From NCBI RefSeq assembly GCF_014655715.1, contig NZ_BNBM01000020.1, forward strand, positions 1 through 64,000: a DNA stretch of 64,000 nucleotides, given 5' to 3'. The position numbers and the translations under genes are program-made. The DNA is from Streptomyces lanatus (GTDB lineage Bacteria > Actinomycetota > Actinomycetes > Streptomycetales > Streptomycetaceae). This document shows, piece by piece, positions 17,127 to 26,393 of the stretch (its first letter is position 1; each line of letters opens with the position of its first letter). The notes under the pieces were generated by a model, which had not been told where the DNA came from, did no database searches, and worked only from the letters and a program-made list of their open reading frames with translations.

Positions 17127-18119
17127 GTGCAGGAAACGCGCCTCGACACTGCTCGGATCCGGGCGGCCCGCCCGGTGATCGACCCGATTTTTCTCGACAG
17201 TCCGCTGTACCCCTGCGAAGCGTTGGAGCCCGTGCTCGGGTGCACGGTGAGCATCAAGCTCGAAACGGCCAACCCGGTCCGCAGCTTCAAGGCCCGCGGC
17301 ACCGAGCTCGTGGCGAGCATGCTCGCCGACAACGGCCCGCGAGCCGTGGTGTGCGCCAGCGCCGGCAACCTTGGCCAAGCCCTCGCTTGGTCCGGTCGCG
17401 GCCGGGGACTCGACGTCACCGTCGTGGCGTCCCGCTTCGCGACTGCGGCCAAGCTCGATCGCATCCGCGCATTGGACGCCAGGCTGGAACTGGTGGACGG
17501 CGACCACGAGATGGCACGCGAGCGGGCCGCGGCCATCGCGCGCCGCGACGGAATCCGACTGCTCGAAGACAGCCTGGACGTCGAGACCTGCGAGGGCGCG
17601 GCGACCATCGGCCTGGAACTGGTCGACACCGCGCCGGCGTTCGACACCGTCCTGATCGCTCTCGGCGGCGGGGCACTGGCCACCGGCGTGGGTCATGTGA
17701 TGAAGGCCTTGGCTCCCGAAGTCGAGGTGATCTGCGTCCAGCCGCTGGGCGCACCAGCGATGACACACTCGTGGCGGAGGCGACGGGTCGTCACCACCGA
17801 CTCGACCGACACCATCGCTGACGGCGTCGCCGGCCGGCGCCCCATCCCGGCCGTCCTGAACGACCTCCTCCTGGTCGCCGACGACGCCGTCCTGGTCCAG
17901 GAGACGTCGATCATCGCCGGGATGCGGATGCTCCTCGACCATGCCGGCCTCGTCGTCGAACCTTCGGCCGCGCTCGGCCTCGCGGCGATCCTCGAAGACC
18001 GCGACCGCTTCGCCGGCCGACACGTGGTCACCATCGTGTGCGGCAGCAATGTCGACGTGGACGCCTATCACCGCTGGGTTCGTGTTGAGCGCAGTGCTTG
18101 GCCGACGGCTGAGTTCTGA
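17127..18119 (+). CDS. threonine/serine dehydratase-like PLP enzyme
   Basis: This 330-residue fold-type II PLP enzyme has SFKARG with the PLP lysine (Lys55), an ASAGNLGQA phosphate-side loop and a glycine-rich GGGALATG loop. Such enzymes deaminate threonine or serine to 2-oxoacids. No C-terminal ACT regulatory domain is present, so it is of the catabolic, non-allosteric type. The GTG at 17127 is chosen because homology begins there; the frame is open upstream to 16926 but reads as non-coding. TACGCT at 17113 suggests a nearly leaderless message. Confidence 0.87.
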   Translation: MQETRLDTARIRAARPVIDPIFLDSPLYPCEALEPVLGCTVSIKLETANPVRSFKARGTELVASMLADNGPRAVVCASAGNLGQALAWSGRGRGLDVTVVASRFATAAKLDRIRALDARLELVDGDHEMARERAAAIARRDGIRLLEDSLDVETCEGAATIGLELVDTAPAFDTVLIALGGGALATGVGHVMKALAPEVEVICVQPLGAPAMTHSWRRRRVVTTDSTDTIADGVAGRRPIPAVLNDLLLVADDAVLVQETSIIAGMRMLLDHAGLVVEPSAALGLAAILEDRDRFAGRHVVTIVCGSNVDVDAYHRWVRVERSAWPTAEF

Positions 18120-18135
18120 GAGGGTTCTTGAGCGG

Positions 18136-18429
18136 ATGAGCGAGCGGCTTGCCGAGGAGCGGGCCTCGGCCGGGCAGGTGGGCGACCGGGTGGTGATGAT
18201 GATTCCGCACCGCACGTCCAGCGTGGCGGAGACCCTGCTCCCGCCGGACGACCAGCGCATCCTGGCCGCCGTACGGGAGGTTACCGGGCGGCCGGTCATG
18301 GCTCGGCGGGTTGGCGAGGTGCGGGGGTGGACGTACCTTGACGGTGCGGGAGCGCGGGGCTCGCCTACAGCAGCGGTTTGCATGTGTCGTAGCGGCATAT
18401 GGTCCAGTAGGCGGCGAGCACGACATTGA
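18136..18429 (+). CDS. short hypothetical protein, probably a truncated remnant
   Basis: The frame encodes 97 residues. The first 60 (ERLAEERASAGQVGDRVVMM, then ILAAVREVTGRPVMARRVGEV) have a believable helical composition, while the remainder is low-quality (GARGSPTAAVCMCRSGIW). I read it as the 5-prime end of a gene whose 3-prime part is lost. No clear ribosome-binding site is present. It starts 16 bases after the PLP enzyme and its end touches the leader of the MerR gene. Confidence 0.4.
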   Translation: MSERLAEERASAGQVGDRVVMMIPHRTSSVAETLLPPDDQRILAAVREVTGRPVMARRVGEVRGWTYLDGAGARGSPTAAVCMCRSGIWSSRRRARH

Positions 18430-18442
18430 GAGGTTCCCTCGT

Positions 18443-19300
18443 ATGCCCCTTCCTGCGATTCCCCGCCGGGTCAAGATCGGCGATGCCGCCGCGTTCGCCG
18501 GGACCACACCCCGCGCCATCCGCCATTACCACGCCATAGGGCTTCTAGCTGAACCGGAACGCGGCAGCGACGACCGTCGGCGATACGGATACGACGACAT
18601 GATCCGCCTGTTGTGGATCCGCAAGATGGCTGATGCGGGTCTCTCCCTGGACGACATCCGGGCCGGCTTCGAGGGCGCCACCGGCATCGAGCAGTCCCTG
18701 GCCCAGCTGGAGGAGTCCCTCGCCGCCAAGGCGGCCGCCATCGAAGTCCAACGGGCTGCTGTGCACCGGCTCCGCAAAATGGGCAGCCCCCTGGGTCTGC
18801 TCTCACCGCTGGTCAGCGGCCGTCTGCATGATCTGGCGCCCGGAGTCCCACGCTCCACCGATCTCGATACCCTCCTGGTCACGGAGCGTGTCCTCGGCCC
18901 CCTGGGCGCCGCCGCCCAGGCCGACCGGTTCATCGTCCTGGCCACCCACCCCGAACTGCGGGCCGAGGAGGACCGCCTGGCCGAGGCTGAGGCGGACCTG
19001 GACGACACCGTGTCCCCCGACGACCCCCGCATCGAAGACCTGGCCGCCCAGCGGTGTGCTCATGAGACCGCCCTGGCAGCCGCCATCGACAGATCCGGCC
19101 TGGACGAGGCCCTCGACGTCCTCCTGGACCAGGAGGACGAGCACGCCGGCGAGGAAGAAGGCGAGGCGAGGATGAGCACGTTGGAGGCCATCGGCAAGAT
19201 GCCGTACGACTTCTCCCCGGCCCGCGTCCGGTACGAGGAACGTGTCATCGAGCTGCTTCACTCGGCCGATCAGGACGGCGACACCTCACGGGCCTGCTGA
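18443..19300 (+). CDS. MerR-family transcriptional regulator
   Basis: The N-terminal winged HTH (residues about 8-78) reads VKIGDAAAFAGTTPRAIRHY and then RRYGYDDMIRLLWIRKMADAGLSLDDI, typical of MerR proteins. A dimerisation coiled coil follows (about 90-120) and a long C-terminal region of about 160 residues. The C-terminus is acidic, with no cysteine metal site, so an organic ligand or an atypical signal is likelier than a metal. GAGAGG lies 9 bases before the ATG. It faces the AhpD-like/reductase pair convergently. The 297 bases downstream hold nothing recognisable. Confidence 0.88.
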   Translation: MPLPAIPRRVKIGDAAAFAGTTPRAIRHYHAIGLLAEPERGSDDRRRYGYDDMIRLLWIRKMADAGLSLDDIRAGFEGATGIEQSLAQLEESLAAKAAAIEVQRAAVHRLRKMGSPLGLLSPLVSGRLHDLAPGVPRSTDLDTLLVTERVLGPLGAAAQADRFIVLATHPELRAEEDRLAEAEADLDDTVSPDDPRIEDLAAQRCAHETALAAAIDRSGLDEALDVLLDQEDEHAGEEEGEARMSTLEAIGKMPYDFSPARVRYEERVIELLHSADQDGDTSRAC

Positions 19301-19597
19301 CGGGCCGTCGGTGTACGGGACGAGCCCGAACAAGGGCAACCCGGAACGGTGCGCCATGAACATAACCGCGGTCTCTCCGGCGGACGTAGGGCACTGTGTG
19401 AAGAGAGCCGACGAACAGGAGCCTGCCCCGCCGCCCCGACCACGCAAATCCGCCGCGTTGTCGTCACCCGCCGAGGCTCCGCGTCGACTCCCTCCTCCGC
19501 CTAGCAACTGCCCACACCAGACCCCGCTCCGCTCGGCCAGTCCGCACGGCCTCCTTCAGCCGCCCTGATCCGCCGACCGGGCCCTGGCCGCGCCTCA

Positions 19598-20086
19598 TCA
19601 GGAACCCCGCGCCGACGGCAGCACACACACGCTGTCGAGCCCCAGCACATGATTGAGACGGCCGAACGCCAGCCAGGAGCCGATGCACATGCTCAACTCC
19701 ACGATCTCCGCCTGGCTGTAGTGCGCCTTCATCCGTTTCCAGAACTCGTCGTCCAGGTTGTGATGGTCGATGGCGTAGCGCTCCGCGTACTCGGCGGCGA
19801 GACGTGTGCGTGCGTCGAAGGAGTCCGTCGTACGCCAGTGTGTGACCGCGTCCAGGAAGCCTTCTTCGACCTTCTCTCCGTTGCGTTCGGTGCGCCAGTC
19901 CAGGCAGAACAGGCATCCGTTGATCTCTGCGATGCGCAGCCGGGCTGCCTCGAACTCGCGGAGTCCGAGGGTCGTGTGCTGGTAGACGGACAGCGAGAAG
20001 TTGCTGGCTGCCTGGCCGATCTCGGGCACCAGGTCGCCCCAGACGTACGGGATGGGCTCCGCACCTGGTGGGATGTCGATCTGCAT
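19598..20086 (-). CDS. carboxymuconolactone decarboxylase-family protein
   Basis: A 162-residue AhpD-like helical protein with the redox pair Cys58-x2-Cys61 in NGCLFCLDW. The equivalent of the AhpD histidine that follows the second cysteine is absent (LDWRTER), so peroxidase activity may be altered. It starts 2 bases after the upstream reductase gene ends, implying cotranscription and a shared pathway. Confidence 0.87.
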   Translation of the reverse strand: MQIDIPPGAEPIPYVWGDLVPEIGQAASNFSLSVYQHTTLGLREFEAARLRIAEINGCLFCLDWRTERNGEKVEEGFLDAVTHWRTTDSFDARTRLAAEYAERYAIDHHNLDDEFWKRMKAHYSQAEIVELSMCIGSWLAFGRLNHVLGLDSVCVLPSARGS

Positions 20087-20088
20087 GA

Positions 20089-21165
20089 TCACTTCTTTCC
20101 CAGTCTGCCCACCGCGGGGCGCAGCGGGACGTCGAGTGCGTCGTAGAGGCCCGGTCCGGCCTCGACGAGCCAGTCGATGGCGTTCACCAGACGGCCGGCC
20201 GCCGTCGCGTTGCCGCCGGCGGCTCTGTTCTCTCCCTCGTCCGTGGCCTCGACCGTGACCTCTATACGGGGGCGTCCTTCGATGATCACGCGGTGCGCGC
20301 CCGCTCCGCCGTCCGGCGGTGCCGGCCAGTCCGGGGCGCAGGTGGCGTGAATACGGGTGATGTGCTCGACGATGATGCGGGGTTCGCCCGCCACCACGCC
20401 CTGCACCTCGAGCCGTACCGCTCCCTGGGTACCGGCCGCGAACTCGCCCATCGTGCCGGTGACGACGGAGGTTTCGAGGGGGCGGCGTTCCAAGGTCTCC
20501 TCGATGCCGTCCAGTTCGACGCCCAGGGCCCGTGCCATCATCCGCAGCTGTCCGCCCCAGATCATGGTGGGGATGCCCTCGGCGAGCATCAGCGGCTGGT
20601 GGTCCAGCGGGTGGCCCATACCGATCAGATCGCGTACGGCTTCCTCCTGGTCGTACGTCGAGTAGTCGAAGATCTCCTGGCACCGGACGGCGTCGATGTC
20701 CGACCCCAGCCCGCTGATCAGCAGCGGGAGCGCGTCGTTGGCCCAACCGGGGTCCACGCCCGACACGAACAGCGAGCCGCCCCCGGCCCGCGCGGCCCCG
20801 GCCAGTACGTCGCGGATGTCGTCGGGGGCGTTCGTGCAGTCGTACATGCCGTACACGGACGGAGTGACGACCACCGCGCCGGCGCGGAGTGCGCGGGCGA
20901 TGTCCTCGATCGCGCCGTCCGGACGGACGTCACCGGACGCCGCGTACACGACCGCGCGCGGCCCCGTGGACAGAACCGCGTCCACGTCGTCCGTCGCCGC
21001 CACCCCCAACCGCCGTCCGAGATCGCTGAGTTCACCCGCGTCCTTGCCGACCTTGGCGGGGCTCGACACCAGCACGGCCACAAGGCTGAGCATCGGATGC
21101 GCCGCGACAGCCCGGATGGCCGCACGCCCGACATTGCCTGTGCCCCAAACCACCGTGGGAATCAT
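20089..21165 (-). CDS. NAD(P)-binding reductase of the dihydrodipicolinate reductase / diaminopentanoate dehydrogenase type
   Basis: The 358-residue protein starts with a Rossmann motif (VVWGTGNVGRAAIRA). The middle carries FVSGVDPGWANDALPLL, a conserved block in this DapB-like family widespread in actinomycetes and often annotated as dihydrodipicolinate reductase. True DapB is much shorter, so lysine synthesis is unlikely; an amine or imine dehydrogenase role is possible. The ATG at 21165 is preferred because the Rossmann strand begins at once; upstream in-frame starts to 21300 add unrelated residues. It forms an operon with the CMD gene. Confidence 0.78.
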   Translation of the reverse strand: MIPTVVWGTGNVGRAAIRAVAAHPMLSLVAVLVSSPAKVGKDAGELSDLGRRLGVAATDDVDAVLSTGPRAVVYAASGDVRPDGAIEDIARALRAGAVVVTPSVYGMYDCTNAPDDIRDVLAGAARAGGGSLFVSGVDPGWANDALPLLISGLGSDIDAVRCQEIFDYSTYDQEEAVRDLIGMGHPLDHQPLMLAEGIPTMIWGGQLRMMARALGVELDGIEETLERRPLETSVVTGTMGEFAAGTQGAVRLEVQGVVAGEPRIIVEHITRIHATCAPDWPAPPDGGAGAHRVIIEGRPRIEVTVEATDEGENRAAGGNATAAGRLVNAIDWLVEAGPGLYDALDVPLRPAVGRLGKK

Positions 21166-21368
21166 GGGCGGAGGGTAACGATGCACCCCGAAACTTCCCA
21201 TAGGTGTGAATGAGGAATGCCACGGGCGTTGGAGGACGGCCATGGGCTGCGGTCCCGGGGAGGGGGCTTCGGTGCCAGGCCGGTACGGGTTCATGTGCAT
21301 GATTCTTGTTCACAAGGTCAGTCGAAAAGTCTTGTCGGATGGCTGAACGAGCTCTATGGTCTCCAGCC

Positions 21369-21382
21369 AGAAAGCGCTTTCT
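21369..21382. promoter_or_regulatory. 14-bp palindromic operator upstream of pectate lyase
   Basis: AGAAAGCGCTTTCT is a perfect palindrome with a central GCGC, the shape of LacI-family operators. It lies 104 bases before the pectate lyase start in a 320-base intergenic region (21166-21485) that has no other recognisable feature. Control by a LacI-type pectin or galacturonate sensor is inferred; no such regulator is adjacent. Confidence 0.6.
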
Positions 21383-21485
21383 CCAGCGTCATGCGCCACC
21401 AGCCCCACATGTCATGCAGCCGGGCTGTCGCACACCCACGCGTCACTGCAAACCACGGTGAACCTCGGTGAATTCAGGAGACGAG

Positions 21486-22595
21486 ATGACAAGACCTGTC
21501 GCACTGCGCCTCTCCGCCGCATCGGCCGCGATGGCCCTGGCGGCCGCGGCCGGCGTGACCCTGTCGACGCCGGAGGCCTCGGCCGCGACCGGCAGCGTCA
21601 CCGGCTATGCCACCCAGAACGGCGGGACCACGGGTGGAGCCGGCGGACAGCGGGTCCGCGCGACCACGGGCACCCAGATCCACGCGGCCCTCTGCGGCCG
21701 GGCCGACAGCAGCACGCCGATCACCATCGAGGTCGAGGGGACCATCAACCACGGCAACACCTCGAAGGTGTCGGGAGACAGCTGCAACACGGCCGCCGGT
21801 GTCATCGAGCTGAAGCAGATCAGCAACGTCACCCTCATCGGCGTCGGCAACGGTGCCGTCTTCGACCAACTGGGCATCCACATACGCGAATCGAGCAACA
21901 TCATCATCCAGAACGTGACCGTCCGGAACGTGAAGAAGTCGGGCTCACCCACGTCCAACGGTGGTGACGCGATCGGCATGGAGAGGGACGTCCGCAATAT
22001 CTGGGTCGACCACGCCACCCTGGAGGCGTCGGGAGGCGAGTCGGAGGGCTACGACGGCCTGTTCGACATGAAGGACAACACGCAGTACGTGACGCTGTCG
22101 TACAGCGTTCTGCGCAACTCCGGCCGAGGCGGTCTCATCGGATCCAGCGAGAGCGATCTGTCCAACGGGTACGTGACCTTCCACCACAACCGGTACGAGA
22201 ACATCGACTCCCGCGCCCCACTCCTGCGCGGCGGGACAGCCCACGCCTACAACAACCACTACGTGAGCCTGAACGAGTCCGGCATCAACTCACGCGCCGG
22301 CGCCAAGGCGAAGGTGGACAACAACTACTTCGAGGACTCCAAGGACGTCCTCGGCACGTTCTACACGGACCAGCGCGGGTACTGGCAGGTCAGCGGCAAC
22401 GTCTTCGACAACGTCACCTGGTCCAGCCCCGGCACGGACAACTACCCCGCGGGCCCGAACCCGCAGTCCACCACCACGGTGAGCATCCCCTACTCCTACA
22501 CGCTCGACGCCGCCGCGTGCGTCCCCGACATCGTGAGCCGGACGGCGGGCGCGGGCACCGGGCTCCAGGTGTCCGACGGCAACTGCACCAGCTAG
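21486..22595 (+). CDS. secreted pectate lyase (polysaccharide lyase family 1)
   Basis: This 369-residue protein begins with a Sec signal peptide (hydrophobic stretch at about 8-30, cleavage near ASA-AT). It then forms the right-handed parallel beta-helix of PL1. Diagnostic stretches are the calcium-side segment NGGDAIGMERDVRNIWVDH and the catalytic-arginine region SRAPLLRGG. It should cleave polygalacturonate by beta-elimination outside the cell. AGGAG is 5 bases upstream of the chosen ATG at 21486; the ATG-like start at 21468 lacks a site. A palindromic operator lies in the leader. Confidence 0.93.
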   Translation: MTRPVALRLSAASAAMALAAAAGVTLSTPEASAATGSVTGYATQNGGTTGGAGGQRVRATTGTQIHAALCGRADSSTPITIEVEGTINHGNTSKVSGDSCNTAAGVIELKQISNVTLIGVGNGAVFDQLGIHIRESSNIIIQNVTVRNVKKSGSPTSNGGDAIGMERDVRNIWVDHATLEASGGESEGYDGLFDMKDNTQYVTLSYSVLRNSGRGGLIGSSESDLSNGYVTFHHNRYENIDSRAPLLRGGTAHAYNNHYVSLNESGINSRAGAKAKVDNNYFEDSKDVLGTFYTDQRGYWQVSGNVFDNVTWSSPGTDNYPAGPNPQSTTTVSIPYSYTLDAAACVPDIVSRTAGAGTGLQVSDGNCTS

Positions 22596-22697
22596 GGAGC
22601 CTCTACGGCGGCTCACGTCCGGAGGGCAACGATCGGGCCGGCTCGGCAGTCGTAGGGAGTGACGCGCTTGCGTCGCCGTAGCTCTCCGGGAGGGTTC

Positions 22698-23555
22698 ATG
22701 AGCCGCAATGCCGCACCGCTAGGCGACAGACCGAGCGGCGGGCACGACACCGCTGCGCCCACCGCCGGTGCAAGTGCCGTGCAGGGCAGGCCCGTTGGTC
22801 GCGCGACGAGCCGCGGTGTCGTGCTGGGGGCCGCCGTAGTGCTGATGGCGGGCGTCGGTGCCCCGGCCGATGCCGCGCCCGCCGAACCGGTCGTCAGCGG
22901 GGCCACCGTCAACTCCGGACATGACGTCATCGTGGGTGTGACGCACAACGTGGCGTTCCCGGTCAGGGTCAGCGGCTCGGACGACTCCGGTCTGTCCTTC
23001 GTCGATGTGGATCTGAAGGGACCGCACGGCGGCTTCTACACCACCGACGCGTTCTGCGAGAGCGCGACGGCCTGCACGACGTTGTTCACCGTCAACGCCC
23101 ACCCCGCCCCGGGCAGCGACGATCCGGTGGACCTGGCCAACGCCAACGCGGGCACCTGGTCGGTCGACGCCCTGGCCGACACCAACGACGGCGAGTCCGT
23201 CTTCGCCCCCGGCGCGGGATCGTTCAGCCTCAAGCGTGCGGCGCAGCTCACGGTCAACGCGTCACCGGAGCCGGTCACCAAGGGCGCGCGGATCACCGTC
23301 ACCGGCAAGCTCGTGCGGGCCAACTGGGACACGTATCGATATGCGGGATACGCGGGCCAGAGCGTGAAGCTGCAGTTCCGCCCGAAGGACAGCAGCACCT
23401 ACACCACGGTGGTCTCGGTGAAGACCAGCAGCACCGGCACCTTGCGTGCCCCGGTCAAGGCGGTCAAGGACGGCTACTGGCGGTGGTACTTCCCCGGCAC
23501 GACCACCACCGGTCCGGCCAAGGCCACCGGTGACTACGTCGACGTACGCCCCTGA
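22698..23555 (+). CDS. secreted protein with Ig-like beta domains, function unknown
   Basis: The 285-residue protein has a long N-region, a hydrophobic helix at about 37-58 and an AxA cleavage site (PADAAPA), so it is exported. The mature part has two beta-rich modules: a first with GLSFVDVDLKGPHGG, and a second (about 205-285) opening LTVNASPEPVTKGARITVTG. The second closely resembles cell-surface Ig-like repeats of streptomycetes. A cysteine pair (CESATAC) may form a disulfide. GGGAGGG at 22688 supports the start. Function unknown. Confidence 0.75.
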   Translation: MSRNAAPLGDRPSGGHDTAAPTAGASAVQGRPVGRATSRGVVLGAAVVLMAGVGAPADAAPAEPVVSGATVNSGHDVIVGVTHNVAFPVRVSGSDDSGLSFVDVDLKGPHGGFYTTDAFCESATACTTLFTVNAHPAPGSDDPVDLANANAGTWSVDALADTNDGESVFAPGAGSFSLKRAAQLTVNASPEPVTKGARITVTGKLVRANWDTYRYAGYAGQSVKLQFRPKDSSTYTTVVSVKTSSTGTLRAPVKAVKDGYWRWYFPGTTTTGPAKATGDYVDVRP

Positions 23556-23561
23556 CGTCCG

Positions 23562-23957
23562 TCAGGCGGACCCGAGCTCCCGCTCGTGCTCGAAGCGGTC
23601 GGTGGTCCGCTCGGCGTGTCGGGAGCGGGTGAGGGCTCGCCGGCCGAGGGCCACGGCGATCAACCCCAGCGGGATGGCGAAGACGGCTCCCACCATCCCG
23701 TTGCCGGTGCCAGGACCTCCGCTGGAGGTGGCCAGATGCAGCACCGCGAGGGCCGTGCCGAGCAGTCCCACGGTCATGGCCGACATGGCGCCGGTGCGCG
23801 CGTTGCCGGCACTGATGCGGCCGGCGACGCGGGCCAGGGCCAGCCCGCCGATGACCACGCCGATCAGCCCCACCCCGAGGGCCAGGTTGGCCCCGGTCCG
23901 CCCGTCGCCGATGATCCCGCCCTCGGCAGCCACCATCAGGGCATCTGCTGCGCTCAT
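23562..23957 (-). CDS. DUF6223-type small membrane protein
   Basis: A 131-residue protein with three or four hydrophobic helices (about 26-46, 58-78, 88-106) and a charged C-terminal tail rich in Arg, His and Glu. It matches the DUF6223 type of actinobacterial membrane protein, whose role is unknown. AGGAGGAG lies 6 bases before the ATG. It is divergent from the histidine kinase gene across a 232-base gap, an arrangement compatible with being a target of that two-component system. Confidence 0.75.
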   Translation of the reverse strand: MSAADALMVAAEGGIIGDGRTGANLALGVGLIGVVIGGLALARVAGRISAGNARTGAMSAMTVGLLGTALAVLHLATSSGGPGTGNGMVGAVFAIPLGLIAVALGRRALTRSRHAERTTDRFEHERELGSA

Positions 23958-24189
23958 GAGAATCTCCTCCTGCTTGTCGTGAGGCGAATTCGACGTTCCC
24001 TTGTGACTCGAGCGTGCCTGCCGAACGGCTGCCGGTCGTCCGGCGAGTGCGGTCTCTTCGGACTGCCGCCGACATGGCAGTCGACTGCTGCGGATGCGGC
24101 AGGCGGCGGGCAGGTACCGCGGCTGCGGTAGTCGGCCGCTCGTCCCCGGGCGGGACTCGTCCGCGGCATGGCCCGGCTACTGTGCGCTC

Positions 24190-25317
24190 ATGGACACAAC
24201 GCGTCTTCGTGTCCCGGCCGGTGTCATGGACTGGGCGGTCGCCGTCGGCGTGGCGGCACTGCTGCTGGGCACCGGGCTGTCCGGGCCGCATCCCGCCGGG
24301 GGCCGCGCGCTGCTCGGCGGCGTGCTACTGGCGGCGGGCGGTCTGGGGCTGGTCGCGCGCCGCAGGGCTCCGATCGCCGTGCTGGCGGTCACCGGCCTGT
24401 GTGCCGTGGGGTACGAGGCAGCCGGATTTGATGTGCTCGCCGTCTCGTACCTGGTGGCGGTGTACGGCGCCGTGCGGGCAGGTCACCGTGCCCTCACGGT
24501 GGCGGTGTCCGTGGCCCTGCTCGTCGTCCTCCCTCTCATCGCCCTGGCTTTCCGCGACGGGCCCGCGCGCGACGCGTTCGCGCAGGCCCGGAACGTACTC
24601 GAAATCGCCTGGCTGATCGCCGCGTTCGCCGCGGGGGAGGCGCTTCGGCAGGCTGAGCGGCGGGCGGAGGAAGCCGAGCGCACCCGGGAGGAGACCGCGC
24701 GGCGCCGCGCCGACGAGGAGCGGCTCCACATCGCGCGGGAGCTGCATGATTCCCTCACCCACCAGATCTCGATCATCAAGGTGCAGTCCGAGGTCGCTGT
24801 CCATGTGGCGCATCGGCGCGGCGAGCAGGTCCCCGAGGCGCTGCTGGCGATCCAGGTGGCCGGCCGGGAGGCGACCCGAGAGCTGCGTGCGACCCTGGAG
24901 GCCCTCCGCGACGACGACACCACCCCGCCGCAGAGCCTTGAGCATGTACCGGAACTGGTGGAGCGCGCCCGTTCGATGGGCCTGGACACGACGCTGACGA
25001 TCGAAGGGCAACGGCACGACGTGCCGGCCGCGGTGGGCCGTACCGCCTACCGCATCGTCCAGGAGGCGCTGACCAACACCGCCCGGCACGCCGACGCCAC
25101 CACCGCGACGGTCCGGATCGCATACCTGCCCGACGCGCTGTCCGTCCAGGTCGACGACGACGGCAAGGCCACCCCTGACGACGCCCCGGCCCTGGGTCTC
25201 GGACTGCTCGGCATGCGCGAACGCGTCAGCGCACTCGGCGGCCGACTGCGCGCCGAACCTTGCGCCGGGCACGGCTTCACCGTCCAGGCAGAACTCCCCG
25301 TGGAACGAGCATCATGA
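24190..25317 (+). CDS. sensor histidine kinase, NarL/DesK type (HPK7)
   Basis: This 375-residue kinase has four or five N-terminal membrane helices (about 12-150) with almost no extracytoplasmic loop, suggesting that it senses membrane or intramembrane cues. A charged coiled coil follows, then the HisKA_3 box RELHDSLTHQ with His186. The C-terminal ATPase domain has the N-box EALTNTARHA and G-boxes (DDDGK, GLGLLGMRER). It overlaps the response regulator by ATGA. TACTGT 6 bases upstream and no ribosome-binding site suggest a leaderless transcript. Confidence 0.93.
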   Translation: MDTTRLRVPAGVMDWAVAVGVAALLLGTGLSGPHPAGGRALLGGVLLAAGGLGLVARRRAPIAVLAVTGLCAVGYEAAGFDVLAVSYLVAVYGAVRAGHRALTVAVSVALLVVLPLIALAFRDGPARDAFAQARNVLEIAWLIAAFAAGEALRQAERRAEEAERTREETARRRADEERLHIARELHDSLTHQISIIKVQSEVAVHVAHRRGEQVPEALLAIQVAGREATRELRATLEALRDDDTTPPQSLEHVPELVERARSMGLDTTLTIEGQRHDVPAAVGRTAYRIVQEALTNTARHADATTATVRIAYLPDALSVQVDDDGKATPDDAPALGLGLLGMRERVSALGGRLRAEPCAGHGFTVQAELPVERAS

Positions 25318-25976
25318 TCCGTGTCCTGCTGGTCGACGACCAGCCACTCATCCGCAGCGGCTTCCGTGCCCTGCTCGACCTCGAGGACGACATCCAGGTC
25401 GTGGCCGAAGCCACCGATGGCGAAGAGGGCCTGGCGCTCGCCCAGGAGCATCAGCCCGACGTTGCTCTCATCGACATCCGGATGCCGGTGATGGACGGCA
25501 TCGAGGCGACCCGGCGCATCGCCGCGGACCCGGCGCTTGCCGGTGTGCACGTCGTCATCCTCACCAACTACGGCATGGACGAGTACGTCTTCGAGGCCCT
25601 GCGCGCCGGCGCTGCCGGGTTCCTGGTCAAGGACATCGTGCCGGAGGACCTCCTGCACGCCGTACGGGTCGCCGCCCGCGGTGACGCCCTGCTCGCCCCG
25701 TCCATCACCCGCAAACTGATCCAGCGGTACGTCAAGCAGCCCCTCCCGGCCGCGACCGACGGCGTACTGGCGGAGCTGACCGGCCGCGAACGCGAGGCCG
25801 TCGCCCTGGTGGCGCAGGGCCTGTCCAACGACCAGATCGCCGACCACATGGTGATCAGCCCGATGACCGCCAAGACCCACATCAACCGGGCGATGACGAA
25901 GCTCCACACCCGCGACCGGGCCCAACTCGTGGTTCTCGCCTACGAGGCCGGCCTGGTCGTCCCGAACAGCCGCTGA
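25314..25976 (+). CDS. response regulator, NarL/LuxR family
   Basis: A 220-residue regulator with a receiver domain (acidic pocket VDDQ, phosphoacceptor Asp54 in LIDIRMP, Lys in LVKD). The C-terminal LuxR-type HTH runs from LTGREREAVALVAQGLSNDQ to HINRAMTKLHTRDRAQL. The start codon overlaps the kinase stop (ATGA), so the pair is translationally coupled and the cognate partner is clear. Target genes are unknown; the divergent DUF6223 gene is the nearest candidate. Confidence 0.95.
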   Translation: MIRVLLVDDQPLIRSGFRALLDLEDDIQVVAEATDGEEGLALAQEHQPDVALIDIRMPVMDGIEATRRIAADPALAGVHVVILTNYGMDEYVFEALRAGAAGFLVKDIVPEDLLHAVRVAARGDALLAPSITRKLIQRYVKQPLPAATDGVLAELTGREREAVALVAQGLSNDQIADHMVISPMTAKTHINRAMTKLHTRDRAQLVVLAYEAGLVVPNSR

Positions 25977-26006
25977 CTTCCGGGTAGCGGTGCTGAGCGG
26001 CGACGG

Positions 26007-26393
26007 TCAGGGCCGGTGGGCGGGCTGAAACAGCTCGATGAGGTTGTCCGCCGGGTCGGCCAGCAGGATCTGCTGTCCGCCGGGGCCGGAGACGACCTCA
26101 CTGCGGAAGGTGAGACCGGCGTCGCGCAGCCGAGCGATCTCTGCGTCGAGGTCGTCGAAGGTCAGGTGGATACGGTTGCCGCCGGGCACGGCCGCCTCCT
26201 TCGGGGTGGCCCGGGCACCCGAACTCGCCGGGCCCGACAGCAGCAGCCGTAGCCGGCCACGGATCACGTCGGCGAAGGCCGGGGCGGCGCTGGAGTGCAG
26301 CGTGAACCCGAGGTGGGTGGTGTAGAAGTCGGTGGCGGCCTGCACGTCATCGACGAGGTAACGGACGCTGACGTATTCGTCGTGAGCGGTCAT
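26007..26393 (-). CDS. VOC (glyoxalase/bleomycin-resistance) family protein
   Basis: A 128-residue single VOC module (paired beta-alpha-beta units) with metal-ligand-type His in GNRIHLTF and Glu in NLIELF near the C-terminus. It lacks the cysteines expected of the arsenic-carbon lyase ArsI. Its ATG overlaps the stop of the ArsR-ArsC fusion gene by ATGA, so it is cotranscribed and may belong to the same detoxification response. Substrate unknown. Confidence 0.85.
   Translation of the reverse strand: MTAHDEYVSVRYLVDDVQAATDFYTTHLGFTLHSSAAPAFADVIRGRLRLLLSGPASSGARATPKEAAVPGGNRIHLTFDDLDAEIARLRDAGLTFRSEVVSGPGGQQILLADPADNLIELFQPAHRP

Noticed and set aside
19301..19597. Rightward Pro/Ser/Arg-rich frame after the MerR gene
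   Set aside because: No ribosome-binding site, no domain and a composition expected of non-coding GC-rich DNA.
20089..21165. Reductase as lysine-biosynthetic DapB
   Set aside because: The protein is about 100 residues longer than DapB and is paired with a CMD-family protein, not with lysine genes.
26007..26393. VOC protein as the arsenic-carbon lyase ArsI because it follows an ArsR-ArsC gene
   Set aside because: The cysteine pair needed to bind trivalent organoarsenicals is absent.
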